Translations under genes and position numbers: made by a program
Shown: in pieces, positions 8,813-16,132 of the stretch
Layout: each line of letters starts with the position of its first letter
Numbering within the stretch: position 1 is the first letter of the stretch
The notes under the pieces: generated by a model
Database searches by the model: none
Told to the model about the DNA's origin: nothing
What the model saw: the letters and a program-made list of their open reading frames with translations, nothing else
DNA from: an uncultured Bacteroidales bacterium
GTDB taxonomy: Bacteria > Bacteroidota > Bacteroidia > Bacteroidales > Paludibacteraceae
Assembly (NCBI GenBank): GCA_900316125.1
Contig: ONBO01000014.1
Span: 21,981 to 85,980, forward strand
Direction: 5' to 3'
Length of the DNA stretch: 64,000 bases

Positions 8813-10257
8813 TTCAACTCAAAAATTTTCTCTACTGCTGATGGAATTTCTTCTCTATAGTGCGTGACGAATATAATTGATTTGTCTTTCTGCTTCAGAT
8901 ATGTGTCTATTAGTTTGAGGCACATCATTTTATGTTTGAAATCTATGCCATGGAACGGCTCATCCAGTATGAGAAGGTCAGGGTTCTTGACCACGGCGCG
9001 CGCAAACAGCACGAGTCTCTGCTCCCCGCTTGACACTTTAAGGAACCCCTTCTTTGCTATGCCGTCAATGCCAAGATGCTCCATAAGGCTCTTTGCAAAG
9101 GCCTTCTGCGCCTCACTTGGACGGCGGTAAAGCCCCACACTGTCAAAGAAACCTGACTCTACCACACTGTGGCACGGCACGTTCTCCAAATAATAAAGGT
9201 GCATCTCTGACGATGTGAACCCTATATGGCGTTTTATGTCCCAAATACTCTCACCTGTGCCTCGCTTGCGGTCAAATAGAGTGAGCGGTTTGCTGTACGC
9301 CTGCGGGTTATCTGCAAAAATATAGCTCAGAAGTGTGGATTTTCCGCTGCCGTTAGGCCCAAGCAAAGCCCATTTCTCCCCCTTGTGTATGGTCCAGTTA
9401 AGATCATGCTGATAGACCACATCGGCGTAGTCTATATCCAGATGCTCCATCTTTACCGCCACATCAAAATCCTTGTCTCCTGAGTCATAGCCGCTGCCGC
9501 CAAGGTCAAACTCACTCTGCTCCGGCGCCTCCTCCTTCACATTCAGGGAATCAAAGCCTCTCTTTAGACCCGCATAACGGCACTTAAGTTTATCAAGATA
9601 GAGAACATTTGTGGTTACCGGTGGTATATCACGCAGCGTGGGCGTCAGAAAAATAAGCTGGACTCCGTCATCCATCAAAATTTTGAACACGCTGTTAAGC
9701 ATTTTGCGTGACTTGACATCGAGGCCTATGAACGGATTGTCAAAAATGAGCAGACGCGGATGTTCAAGCATGGCCTTGGCTATGAGAAGCCTGCGCAACT
9801 GACCGCTCGAGAGCGTAATAAGGCTGCTATCCATAAGCGGCACCAGATTAAGCATCTCCGCCGTGCGGCAACCCTCCTCCGTATCAGGCAGAAGTTCACG
9901 CACTTTAGGATACCAGTCTGTCTCCATTGATGAGAAACGCTGCTGGTAGTAAGCATCGCGGAAGCTGCTCATGGTGTAAGCCGCCTCAAACCCAACTATG
10001 CGAATAAACTGTGACGGATAGACAAAACCGCCCCTTCTGCTCCTCTCCTCCTCCATAAACGCGTATTTAATCTCTCCGCTCTTTATACCATACAGCCCTT
10101 TAATTATCTGGGCTATCAGGCTCTTTCCACTACCGTTCTCTCCGTAGAACGCCCACACCTCCCCCTTGTTAATAGAAAAAGAGAGCGGAGCCTTGAACTC
10201 CACTCCAGGAATACGGGGCGTTACATTATCCAGTATTACAAACTCGTTACCTTCCAT
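8809..10257 (-). CDS. ModF-like ABC ATPase with two nucleotide-binding domains
   Basis: Soluble protein of 482 residues with tandem ABC ATPase cassettes and no membrane segment. Cassette 1 has Walker A YGENGSGKS (near residue 40) and signature LSSGQLRRL (near 150). Cassette 2 has Walker A GPNGSGKST (near 302), signature VSSGEQRLV (near 409) and Walker B LLILDEPFHGID. In cassette 1 the Walker B ends LLIFDNPFIGLD, with Asn at the catalytic Glu position, so that site is probably degenerate. Layout and length resemble ModF/YlmA-type proteins. The start was placed at ATG 10257: an upstream TTG at 10284 falls inside the -7 promoter box. The 4-base overlap with the alpha-2-macroglobulin-like gene suggests translational coupling, but no functional link is known to me. 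Confidence 0.82.
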   Translation of the reverse strand: MEGNEFVILDNVTPRIPGVEFKAPLSFSINKGEVWAFYGENGSGKSLIAQIIKGLYGIKSGEIKYAFMEEERSRRGGFVYPSQFIRIVGFEAAYTMSSFRDAYYQQRFSSMETDWYPKVRELLPDTEEGCRTAEMLNLVPLMDSSLITLSSGQLRRLLIAKAMLEHPRLLIFDNPFIGLDVKSRKMLNSVFKILMDDGVQLIFLTPTLRDIPPVTTNVLYLDKLKCRYAGLKRGFDSLNVKEEAPEQSEFDLGGSGYDSGDKDFDVAVKMEHLDIDYADVVYQHDLNWTIHKGEKWALLGPNGSGKSTLLSYIFADNPQAYSKPLTLFDRKRGTGESIWDIKRHIGFTSSEMHLYYLENVPCHSVVESGFFDSVGLYRRPSEAQKAFAKSLMEHLGIDGIAKKGFLKVSSGEQRLVLFARAVVKNPDLLILDEPFHGIDFKHKMMCLKLIDTYLKQKDKSIIFVTHYREEIPSAVEKIFELK

Positions 10258-10281
10258 CTCTTTAGCACAGCTAGATTCTTG

Positions 10282-10289
10282 CAAATTTA
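10282..10289 (-). promoter_or_regulatory. -7 element for the ABC ATPase / A2M operon
   Basis: On the minus strand this reads TAAATTTG, matching TAnnTTTG. Transcription would begin near 10275, downstream of the TTG at 10284, which supports ATG 10257 as the real start of the ABC gene. No clear -33 element was found. Confidence 0.55.
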
Positions 10290-10322
10290 CATAAATTTAG
10301 AGTAAATTAAAAATAAAATCAC

Positions 10323-10330
10323 TACTTTTG
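10323..10330 (+). promoter_or_regulatory. -7 element for hisG-hisD
   Basis: TACTTTTG fits TAnnTTTG and lies 23 bases before the hisG ATG. The -33 position has only a weak TTTAG (10296-10300), so the promoter may be weak or activated. It is divergent from the ABC ATPase promoter 34 bases away. Confidence 0.55.
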
Positions 10331-10353
10331 CACATAAATAATGAATAGAAGAT

Positions 10354-11205
10354 ATGCTTAGAATTGCAGTACAAGCCAAAGGAAGGCTACACGAGGAGAC
10401 TATGAAGATGTTTGAAGAGTCAAGCATCAAGATTGAAACAAGCAAACGCCTGCTGCTAATGCAGTCACCTAACTTTCCAGTGGAGGTTCTTTTCCTCCGC
10501 GATGATGACATACCACAAGCTGTGGCTACCGGCATAGCTGACGTGGGCGTGGTTGGAGAAAATGAGTTTGTAGAGCGTGGTGAGGATGCTGAGATTGTAC
10601 AACGTCTTAACTTCTCAAAGTGCCGCCTCTCACTTGCCATACCTAAGGCTGAGGATTATAAAGGACTGGAGTGGTTCCAAGGCAAGAAGATTGCCACATC
10701 TTACCCAAACATTCTGCAGGATTTCCTTGACAAGAACGGTATTAAGGCAGACATCCACGTAATCACTGGTTCTGTGGAGATTGCACCGGGCATTGGTCTG
10801 GCGGACTGCATATTTGACATAGTAAGTTCAGGCAGCACCCTTGTAAGCAATAACCTTAAAGAGGTGGAGGTTATACTCAAGTCTGAGGCGCTTATGATTG
10901 GCAACAAAAATCTGAGTGCTGAGAAAAAGGATATTCTTAAGGAGCTGCTCTTCCGTTTCAATTCATACAAGAACGCTGAGAACAAAAAGTACATAATACT
11001 TAACATCCCTAATGACAAGATAGAGGCTGTCTGCAAACTGCTCCCTGGCATGAAGGCTCCGAGCATTATTCCGCTCGCCACCCCAGGCTGGTCTGCAATG
11101 CACTCAGTTATAGAGGAGAAGACATTCTGGGAGATAATAAGTCAGCTCAAAGCTCTTGGAGCTGAAGGAATTCTTATTGTTCCAATTGAAAAAATGATTC
11201 TGTAA
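10354..11205 (+). CDS. hisG: ATP phosphoribosyltransferase, long form
   Basis: Catalyses the first step of histidine biosynthesis, joining ATP and PRPP to phosphoribosyl-ATP. At 283 residues it is the long HisG form with a C-terminal ACT-like regulatory domain (about residues 210-283), so no HisZ partner is needed and feedback inhibition by histidine is expected. Visible family sequence: LRIAVQAKGRLHEE at the N-terminus, the periplasmic-binding-protein-like core DVGVVGENEFVE, and the PRPP-binding region ADCIFDIVSSGSTLVSNNL near residue 150. The stop overlaps the hisD ATG by one base (TAATG). Only hisG and hisD are here; the rest of the pathway must be elsewhere. Confidence 0.96.
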   Translation: MLRIAVQAKGRLHEETMKMFEESSIKIETSKRLLLMQSPNFPVEVLFLRDDDIPQAVATGIADVGVVGENEFVERGEDAEIVQRLNFSKCRLSLAIPKAEDYKGLEWFQGKKIATSYPNILQDFLDKNGIKADIHVITGSVEIAPGIGLADCIFDIVSSGSTLVSNNLKEVEVILKSEALMIGNKNLSAEKKDILKELLFRFNSYKNAENKKYIILNIPNDKIEAVCKLLPGMKAPSIIPLATPGWSAMHSVIEEKTFWEIISQLKALGAEGILIVPIEKMIL

Positions 11206-12479
11206 TGGAAATTATCTGCAATCCATCAAGAGACAAATGGGCTCAGCTGCTTGCCCGCCCTGTCTTTGATAACTCAAAGATACTTAGCACCGTGCAGGCT
11301 GTGCTTGATGATGTACGCAGCCGCGGCGATGTGGCGGTCAAAGAGTATGAACTCAAATTTGACAAGGCCGCACTACCCTCTCTGCAGGTTTCTGAGCAAG
11401 AGATTGAAGAGGCTGCAAGCTTGGTAAGTTCTGACCTTAAAGAGGCTATTAGCACCGCCATAGAGAACATAACAAAGTTTCACGAGGTGCAGATGCACAT
11501 TCCGCCAATCATTGAGACCACAAAAGGGGTTAAATGCTGGCAGAAGTTTGTACCCATTGACAAGGTTGGGCTTTACATACCAGGAGGCACAGCACCGCTG
11601 TTCTCCACAGTGCTTATGCTTGCCGTACCGGCCAAGATAGCAGGCTGCAAGGAGATAATACTATGCACTCCTCCTGATTCAGAGGGCAAGGTCAATTCAG
11701 CCATTCTTTACGCAGCCAAGGCCGCAGGTGCCACCAAAATATACAAAATAGGTGGTGTTCAGGCTATAGGAGCCATGGCATACGGCACAGAGAGCGTACC
11801 TAAGGTGTACAAGATATTCGGTCCCGGCAACCCATACGTCACTACCGCAAAACAGATAGTCAGTGTAAAGGATGTGGCTATTGACATGCCTGCGGGACCA
11901 TCTGAAGTAGCCATTATAGCAGACAGCACACAAAAGCCGGAAATTATAGCGGCCGACATGCTCTCACAGGCTGAGCACGGAACAACAAGCCAGTCTATAG
12001 TCTTTACCACTGATGCGGAACTTGCCGCTAACATCATGGCTGAGGCGGAGAAGCAGTGCGCAGCATCGCCGCGCAGGGAGTTCATAGCCAAGTCTCTTGA
12101 AAACAGCCGCATCTTTGTGCTTGACAATATAGAAGACGTTATTGACATGAGCAATGAATACGCACCTGAGCACCTTATTATATCATGCAAGAATTTTGCA
12201 GCCGTTGGGGCGCAGATAACCAATGCCGGCTCTGTATTCCTTGGGCTTTACACCCCGGAGAGTGCAGGTGACTACGCATCGGGGACAAACCACACTCTGC
12301 CAACCAGCGGATACGCAAAAGCCTACAGCGGCGTGAACATGGACAGCTTTGTTAAGAAGATAACCTTCCAGGAGATATCTTCTGAAGGGCTTGACAATAT
12401 AGGCAAAACTATAGAGGTTATGGCTGAAAATGAGTCTCTTTTTGCCCATAAATACGCTGTAACGGTGCGTAAACACTAA
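11205..12479 (+). CDS. hisD: Histidinol dehydrogenase
   Basis: Zinc enzyme that oxidises L-histidinol to L-histidine using two NAD+, the last two steps of the pathway. The 424-residue length is typical. Signatures seen: KVGLYIPGGTAPLFSTVLM (about residues 119-137), the NAD region FGPGNPYVTTAKQIV, metal and substrate ligands in DMLSQAEHGTTSQS, the catalytic EYAPEHLII, and the C-terminal ASGTNHTLPTSGYAKAYSG. It is coupled to hisG through TAATG. It is followed by the promoter of the histone-like gene; no terminator was found between them. Confidence 0.97.
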   Translation: MEIICNPSRDKWAQLLARPVFDNSKILSTVQAVLDDVRSRGDVAVKEYELKFDKAALPSLQVSEQEIEEAASLVSSDLKEAISTAIENITKFHEVQMHIPPIIETTKGVKCWQKFVPIDKVGLYIPGGTAPLFSTVLMLAVPAKIAGCKEIILCTPPDSEGKVNSAILYAAKAAGATKIYKIGGVQAIGAMAYGTESVPKVYKIFGPGNPYVTTAKQIVSVKDVAIDMPAGPSEVAIIADSTQKPEIIAADMLSQAEHGTTSQSIVFTTDAELAANIMAEAEKQCAASPRREFIAKSLENSRIFVLDNIEDVIDMSNEYAPEHLIISCKNFAAVGAQITNAGSVFLGLYTPESAGDYASGTNHTLPTSGYAKAYSGVNMDSFVKKITFQEISSEGLDNIGKTIEVMAENESLFAHKYAVTVRKH

Positions 12480-12528
12480 CAAAACGTTAAAAAAACGTGT
12501 TAAAACGCATTTTTTCAAGTAAAAATAG

Positions 12529-12558
12529 TTGCATTGTTGAAAAAGTTAGTTACATTTG
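12529..12558 (+). promoter_or_regulatory. Promoter of the histone-like gene
   Basis: TTG at 12529-12531, 19-base spacer, then TACATTTG at 12551-12558: a good match to the Bacteroidetes -33/-7 pattern. A long A-rich leader (about 50 bases) follows up to the ATG at 12615, as is common for strongly expressed genes in this phylum. Confidence 0.78.
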
Positions 12559-12614
12559 TAATCGTTAAAATAAAAACAACAAATCTAATTACTAACTAAA
12601 ATCAAATTTTTACT

Positions 12615-12788
12615 ATGGAAAAACTATTTGCTTCTATTGACGAGAAAATTAAATTCTTTGCAGAGAACGCTGCTGCACAAGTAAAGAACGGTAACAAGGC
12701 TGCTGGTATGCGTGCTCGTAAGGCTTCTCTTGAGCTTGAGAAACTTCTCAAAGAGTTCCGTAAAGTTTCTGTTGAGGCTTCAAAGTAA
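12615..12788 (+). CDS. Histone H1-like DNA-binding protein (Hc1 family)
   Basis: A 57-residue basic, lysine- and alanine-rich protein beginning MEKLFASIDEKIKFF and containing KNGNKAAGMRARKASLELEK and LLKEFRKVS. These match the small Bacteroidetes Hc1/histone H1-like proteins, thought to bind and compact DNA in the nucleoid. The gene has its own strong promoter and terminator and stands alone. Its ATG is preceded by an A/T-rich leader without a clear Shine-Dalgarno, usual for Bacteroidetes. The family match is strong; the exact cellular role is not known from the sequence. Confidence 0.9.
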   Translation: MEKLFASIDEKIKFFAENAAAQVKNGNKAAGMRARKASLELEKLLKEFRKVSVEASK

Positions 12789-12808
12789 ATTAGCCCATAT
12801 AGGACACA

Positions 12809-12835
12809 AAACCCGAACCACCACGGTTCGGGTTT
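12809..12835 (+). terminator. Rho-independent terminator of the histone-like gene
   Basis: AAACCCGAACC (12809-12819), loop ACCAC, then GGTTCGGGTTT (12825-12835) and further T residues: an 11-bp perfect stem with a U-tract, 20 bases after the stop codon. Confidence 0.93.
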
Positions 12836-12925
12836 TTGCGTAAAAAAATAACAAATAATTTATTGCAAGTTTTTAAATGGTTTATCAAGAAGTGGTATAT
12901 CAAAAATAATTTTTTCCAATTTTAA

Positions 12926-12955
12926 TTTGTTATACAGAATTTTTCATTACCTTTG
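12926..12955 (+). promoter_or_regulatory. Promoter of tRNA-Cys
   Basis: TTTG (12926-12929), an 18-base spacer, then TACCTTTG (12948-12955), matching the Bacteroidetes consensus. Transcription would start about 12 bases before the tRNA. Confidence 0.78.
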
Positions 12956-12974
12956 CAAGCGCAAAACCAATAAT

Positions 12975-13045
12975 GGTACCTTGGCCGAGTGGTTAGGCAA
13001 CGGTCTGCAAAACCGTGTACAGCGGTTCGAATCTGCTAGGTACCT
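12975..13045 (+). tRNA. tRNA-Cys (anticodon GCA)
   Basis: A 71-base cloverleaf. The acceptor GGTACCT pairs with AGGTACC (13038-13044) and the discriminator is U. The D-arm reads GCC-GAGTGGTTA-GGC, the anticodon stem ACGGT/ACCGT encloses CTGCAAA (anticodon GCA), and the T-arm is GCGG-TTCGAAT-CTGC extended by A-T. CCA is not encoded. Confidence 0.96.
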
Positions 13046-13051
13046 CAGACG

Positions 13052-13075
13052 AAGGAGTTCCAACCGGAGCTCCTT
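13052..13075 (+). terminator. Terminator downstream of tRNA-Cys
   Basis: Stem AAGGAGTTCC (13052-13061) with GGAGCTCCTT (13066-13075), one G-U pair, AACC loop, followed by a T-run. It ends the single-gene tRNA transcript. Confidence 0.88.
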
Positions 13076-13121
13076 TTTCGTTGTAGGTACTAATTCCTTA
13101 AAAATTATTCAGGCTACTCTA

Positions 13122-13151
13122 TTGATATGTTAAGAAAAAAGAGTAATTTTG
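13122..13151 (+). promoter_or_regulatory. Promoter of the TPR protein-ribH pair
   Basis: TTG (13122-13124), a 19-base spacer, then TAATTTTG (13144-13151): a good Bacteroidetes promoter about 40 bases before the ATG at 13192. Confidence 0.75.
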
Positions 13152-13191
13152 TAGCTCAAATTTTGAAAGAAAACAAATACACATTAGAAAT

Positions 13192-13896
13192 ATGGCAAAG
13201 AAAGCAACACCCCGTGAGGAAGAAAAAGATTTGGAGAACCTGCAGAGCGCACTCTCATCAACAGAGTCTTTCATAGAGAAGAACCAGAAGGTGCTAACCA
13301 TCGTTCTCTGCGCAATCCTGCTTGTAATAGCTATTTGGCTGCTTGTTGACAACCTGTACATAGCTCCAAAAGAGGAGAAGGCAAATGAGCTTATAGTTAC
13401 CAGCCAGACATATTTCCAGAATGGAGACTATGAGAAAGCCGTAAACGGCGACTCTGTATTTGGCGGCTTTGTAGCACTCAACAAGGAGTACGGTTTCACC
13501 AAGAGCGGCAAACTAGCAGCTGCATACGCAGGTCTTTCATTCTACAAGATGGGGAACTATGACCAAGCTCTTGAGTATCTTGCAAAATTCAATGGCAAGG
13601 ATGATGTTTTGAAGTACACAGTTCTTGGGACCATGGGTGACTGCTATGCTCAGAAGGGCGACGCAAAGAAAGCTATTGACTACTTCCTAAAGGCTTCAAA
13701 GTCTGACAATATACTTGTAGCACCAGTTTACAAAGTTAAGGCAGGCATTGCATACGAGAGCCTTGGCGAGTATGGCAAGGCACTTGACCTTTACAATGAG
13801 GTTAAGGCAGACGCCACTCCAGCCCAGCGTGGTATTCCAGAGGTGGATGACATTGACAAATACATTACTTCCGCTTCAATAAAGAATGGCAAGTAA
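13192..13896 (+). CDS. Tetratricopeptide-repeat protein anchored in the inner membrane
   Basis: A 234-residue protein. A charged N-terminus (KKATPREEEKDLENLQ) is followed by one membrane helix (about residues 34-54, VLTIVLCAILLVIAIWLLV), then at least three tetratricopeptide units (AGLSFYKMGNYDQALEYL, GDCYAQKGDAKKAIDYF, AGIAYESLGEYGKALDLY). TPR arrays bind protein partners, and topology like YfgM suggests an envelope chaperone-type role, though that is inference. The gene overlaps ribH by 11 bases, and this pairing is, as far as I recall, common in Bacteroidetes. There is no functional link to riboflavin visible in the sequence. Confidence 0.82.
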   Translation: MAKKATPREEEKDLENLQSALSSTESFIEKNQKVLTIVLCAILLVIAIWLLVDNLYIAPKEEKANELIVTSQTYFQNGDYEKAVNGDSVFGGFVALNKEYGFTKSGKLAAAYAGLSFYKMGNYDQALEYLAKFNGKDDVLKYTVLGTMGDCYAQKGDAKKAIDYFLKASKSDNILVAPVYKVKAGIAYESLGEYGKALDLYNEVKADATPAQRGIPEVDDIDKYITSASIKNGK

Positions 13897-14368
13897 GCTT
13901 CAAAATCTTTCAAGCTATAACCCCGATGTTCTCCCTGCCAAGCACATTGTTGCAGGGCAGAAATACGGAGTTGTGGTTGCTGACTGGAACTCACAAGTAA
14001 CATTCAAACTGCTTGAGGGTGCGGTTTCAGCACTGGAGGATAACGGAGCCGTAGATATAACTGTAACGCACGTACCAGGAACATTCGAACTCACGTATGC
14101 AGCCAAGAAGCTTATGCAGACTGGTGAGTACAGTGCAATAATAGTTCTTGGTTGCGTGATTCAGGGTGACACTCCACACTTTGATTATGTTTGCGGAGGT
14201 GTTACACAAGGCATAACAGCTTTGAACCTTGAGAAGGACGGATGTCCTGTGATATTTGGAGTTCTCACCACCCTAAACCTGGAGCAGGCGCTTGATCGAG
14301 CCGGTGGCAAATTAGGGAACAAAGGCGTTGAAGGCGCAATCACCGCCATCCGAATGGCGAACTTATAG
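13886..14368 (+). CDS. ribH: 6,7-dimethyl-8-ribityllumazine synthase
   Basis: Penultimate enzyme of riboflavin synthesis: condenses the pyrimidinedione with 3,4-dihydroxy-2-butanone 4-phosphate; forms a 60-mer or pentamer. The 160-residue length is normal. Signatures are VVVADWNSQVTFKLLEGA (substrate Trp/Asn), VPGTFELTYAAKKL, VLGCVIQGDTPHFDYVCGGV with the catalytic His, and PVIFGVLTTLNLEQALDRAGG. The ATG lies inside the end of the TPR gene (11-base overlap), so translation is probably coupled. tRNA-Gly starts 20 bases after the stop and may share the transcript. Confidence 0.96.
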   Translation: MASKLQNLSSYNPDVLPAKHIVAGQKYGVVVADWNSQVTFKLLEGAVSALEDNGAVDITVTHVPGTFELTYAAKKLMQTGEYSAIIVLGCVIQGDTPHFDYVCGGVTQGITALNLEKDGCPVIFGVLTTLNLEQALDRAGGKLGNKGVEGAITAIRMANL

Positions 14369-14387
14369 AGTTGCGATAACTATAGTT

Positions 14388-14460
14388 GCGGTAATGGCTC
14401 AGTTGGTAGAGCATTGGCTTCCCAAGCCGAGGGTCGCGGGTTCGAGTCCCGTTTACCGCT
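14388..14460 (+). tRNA. tRNA-Gly (anticodon CCC)
   Basis: A 73-base cloverleaf. The acceptor GCGGTAA pairs with TTACCGC, discriminator U. The D-arm contains GGCTCAGTTGGTAGAGC, the anticodon stem TTGGC/GCCGA encloses TTCCCAA (anticodon CCC), and the T-arm is CGGGTTCGAGTCCCG. CCA is not encoded. Confidence 0.96.
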
Positions 14461-14498
14461 CAAAACAAAAGGTTGGCATGCGCCAACCTTTTGTTTTG
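14461..14498. terminator. Strong terminator between tRNA-Gly and pyrG
   Basis: A perfect 17-bp inverted repeat (14461-14477 with 14482-14498, loop ATGC) starts one base after the tRNA. The distal arm ends CCTTTTGTTTTG, giving a U-rich 3' side on either strand. It can end the ribH/tRNA-Gly transcript and the long leftward operon that closes with pyrG. Confidence 0.88.
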
Positions 14499-14530
14499 AG
14501 CTTTTACCTTAAATACCAGCTACGCCAGCA

Positions 14531-16126
14531 TTAATTCTTCATCGCCGCTGCAATAAAACTCTTGAATAGCGGGTGCGGGTTCTCCACGGTGCTGCTGTAC
14601 TCCGGGTGAAACTGGGTTCCTAAATACCACTTATTTGCTGGAAGTTCTATGATTTCAGCAAGACCTGATTCCGGATTGAGACCGGAGAAGACCATTCCCG
14701 CATTCTCAAATTCTGCTTTGTATGTATCATTGAACTCATAGCGGTGACGGTGACGCTCACTGATTTCAGCTTTGCCGTATGCTGAAGCGGCAAGAGAGCC
14801 TTGCTTTAATGTACATCTGTAAGCGCCAAGTCTCATAGTACCACCCTTCTCAGTTACTGTTTTCTGAGCCTCCATAATATCAATAACATTATGTGTGGTG
14901 GCGCTGTCAAGCTCTGTGGAGTTGGCATCGGCGAAACCAAGAACATTACGGGCAAACTCTATGGCCATACACTGCATTCCAAGGCAGATTCCAAAAGTAG
15001 GGATATTATGCTCACGTGTGTATTTCAGGGCGGCGAACTTGCCCTCAGTGCCACGCTGGCCAAATCCTGGGGCCACCACCACCCCGTCAAATCCGCACAG
15101 CGTATTCTCTGCGCCACACTCCAGAACGGTGTCTGAATGTATATAGGTGAGTTTAAGACGCAGGCCGTTATACACAGATGCGTGCAGAAGTGCCTCAGAT
15201 ATTGATTTGTAGGCATCCTGCAGTTCCACATATTTACCCACGATGGCAATATTCACAGTCTGCACGGCATTCTCCATCATTGAAAGGAATCTGTTCCATG
15301 CAGTAAGGTCACACTGTGTGTCATCAGGATTTAGTCCAAGTTTACGCAGTATCACACTGTCAAGCCCCTGAGCTTTCATACGAACAGGCACCTGATATAT
15401 GCTTGGCACGTCACGGCTCTGAATAACCGCCTCCTTTTGCACATTACAGAAAAGGGATACTTTTGCTCTTACATCCTCAGGAATGTCATGCTCCGTACGC
15501 AGAATAAGCACATCAGGCTGAATCCCAAGCTCTTGCAGTTTCTTGACAGAGTGCTGAGTTGGCTTGGTTTTGAGCTCTTTGGCAGCGGCAAGGAACGGCA
15601 CGTATGTAAGATGAACGTTTATACAGTCCGCACCAAGCTCCCATTTAAGCTGACGCACGCTCTCAAGAAAAGGCAGAGACTCTATATCGCCGGCCACACC
15701 GCCTATCTCAGTAATCAGGAAATCATACTCACCGCTCTCCCCTAAGAAAAGCATACGCTTCTTAATCTCATCTGTTATATGAGGGATTATCTGCACGGTC
15801 TTGCCAAGATAATCACCTCTACGCTCTTTCTTAATTACATTCTGATAAATTCTGCCAGTGGTAACGCAGTTTGGCTTGTGGGTCTCAATACCTAAAAAGC
15901 GCTCATAATGCCCCAGGTCAAGGTCTGTTTCATGCCCGTCAACAGTAACATAGCACTCACCATGCTCGTATGGGTTAAGAGTGCCTGAGTCTATGTTTAT
16001 GTAAGGGTCAAACTTCTGGATTGTGACTCTGTAGCCACGTGACTGAAGCAGTTTGCCTATTGATGACGCTATAATTCCTTTCCCAAGCGACGATGTCACA
16101 CCGCCAGTTACAAATATATATTTCAT
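14531..16126 (-). CDS. pyrG: CTP synthase (glutamine hydrolysing)
   Basis: Converts UTP to CTP with ATP and the amide nitrogen of glutamine. At 531 residues it is full length. The synthetase domain begins KYIFVTGGVTSSLGKGI and contains KFDPYINIDSGTLNP and MLFLGESGEYDF. The class I glutamine amidotransferase domain (about 290-531) has the nucleophile in FGICLGMQCMAIE (Cys near 383) and the His-Glu pair in QFHPEYSS. It is the last gene of the nitrogen operon, 6 bases after carB, so CTP formation is likely adjusted with glutamine and carbamoyl phosphate supply. Confidence 0.97.
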   Translation of the reverse strand: MKYIFVTGGVTSSLGKGIIASSIGKLLQSRGYRVTIQKFDPYINIDSGTLNPYEHGECYVTVDGHETDLDLGHYERFLGIETHKPNCVTTGRIYQNVIKKERRGDYLGKTVQIIPHITDEIKKRMLFLGESGEYDFLITEIGGVAGDIESLPFLESVRQLKWELGADCINVHLTYVPFLAAAKELKTKPTQHSVKKLQELGIQPDVLILRTEHDIPEDVRAKVSLFCNVQKEAVIQSRDVPSIYQVPVRMKAQGLDSVILRKLGLNPDDTQCDLTAWNRFLSMMENAVQTVNIAIVGKYVELQDAYKSISEALLHASVYNGLRLKLTYIHSDTVLECGAENTLCGFDGVVVAPGFGQRGTEGKFAALKYTREHNIPTFGICLGMQCMAIEFARNVLGFADANSTELDSATTHNVIDIMEAQKTVTEKGGTMRLGAYRCTLKQGSLAASAYGKAEISERHRHRYEFNDTYKAEFENAGMVFSGLNPESGLAEIIELPANKWYLGTQFHPEYSSTVENPHPLFKSFIAAAMKN

Positions 16127-16132
16127 ACTCTG

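Noticed and set aside
12927..13133. Open frame of 68 codons on the plus strand
   Set aside because: It covers the tRNA-Cys promoter, the tRNA and its terminator; not protein-coding.
14328..14534. Open frame of 68 codons on the plus strand
   Set aside because: It runs through ribH, the tRNA-Gly gene and its terminator hairpin in the wrong frame; the RNA gene explains the sequence.
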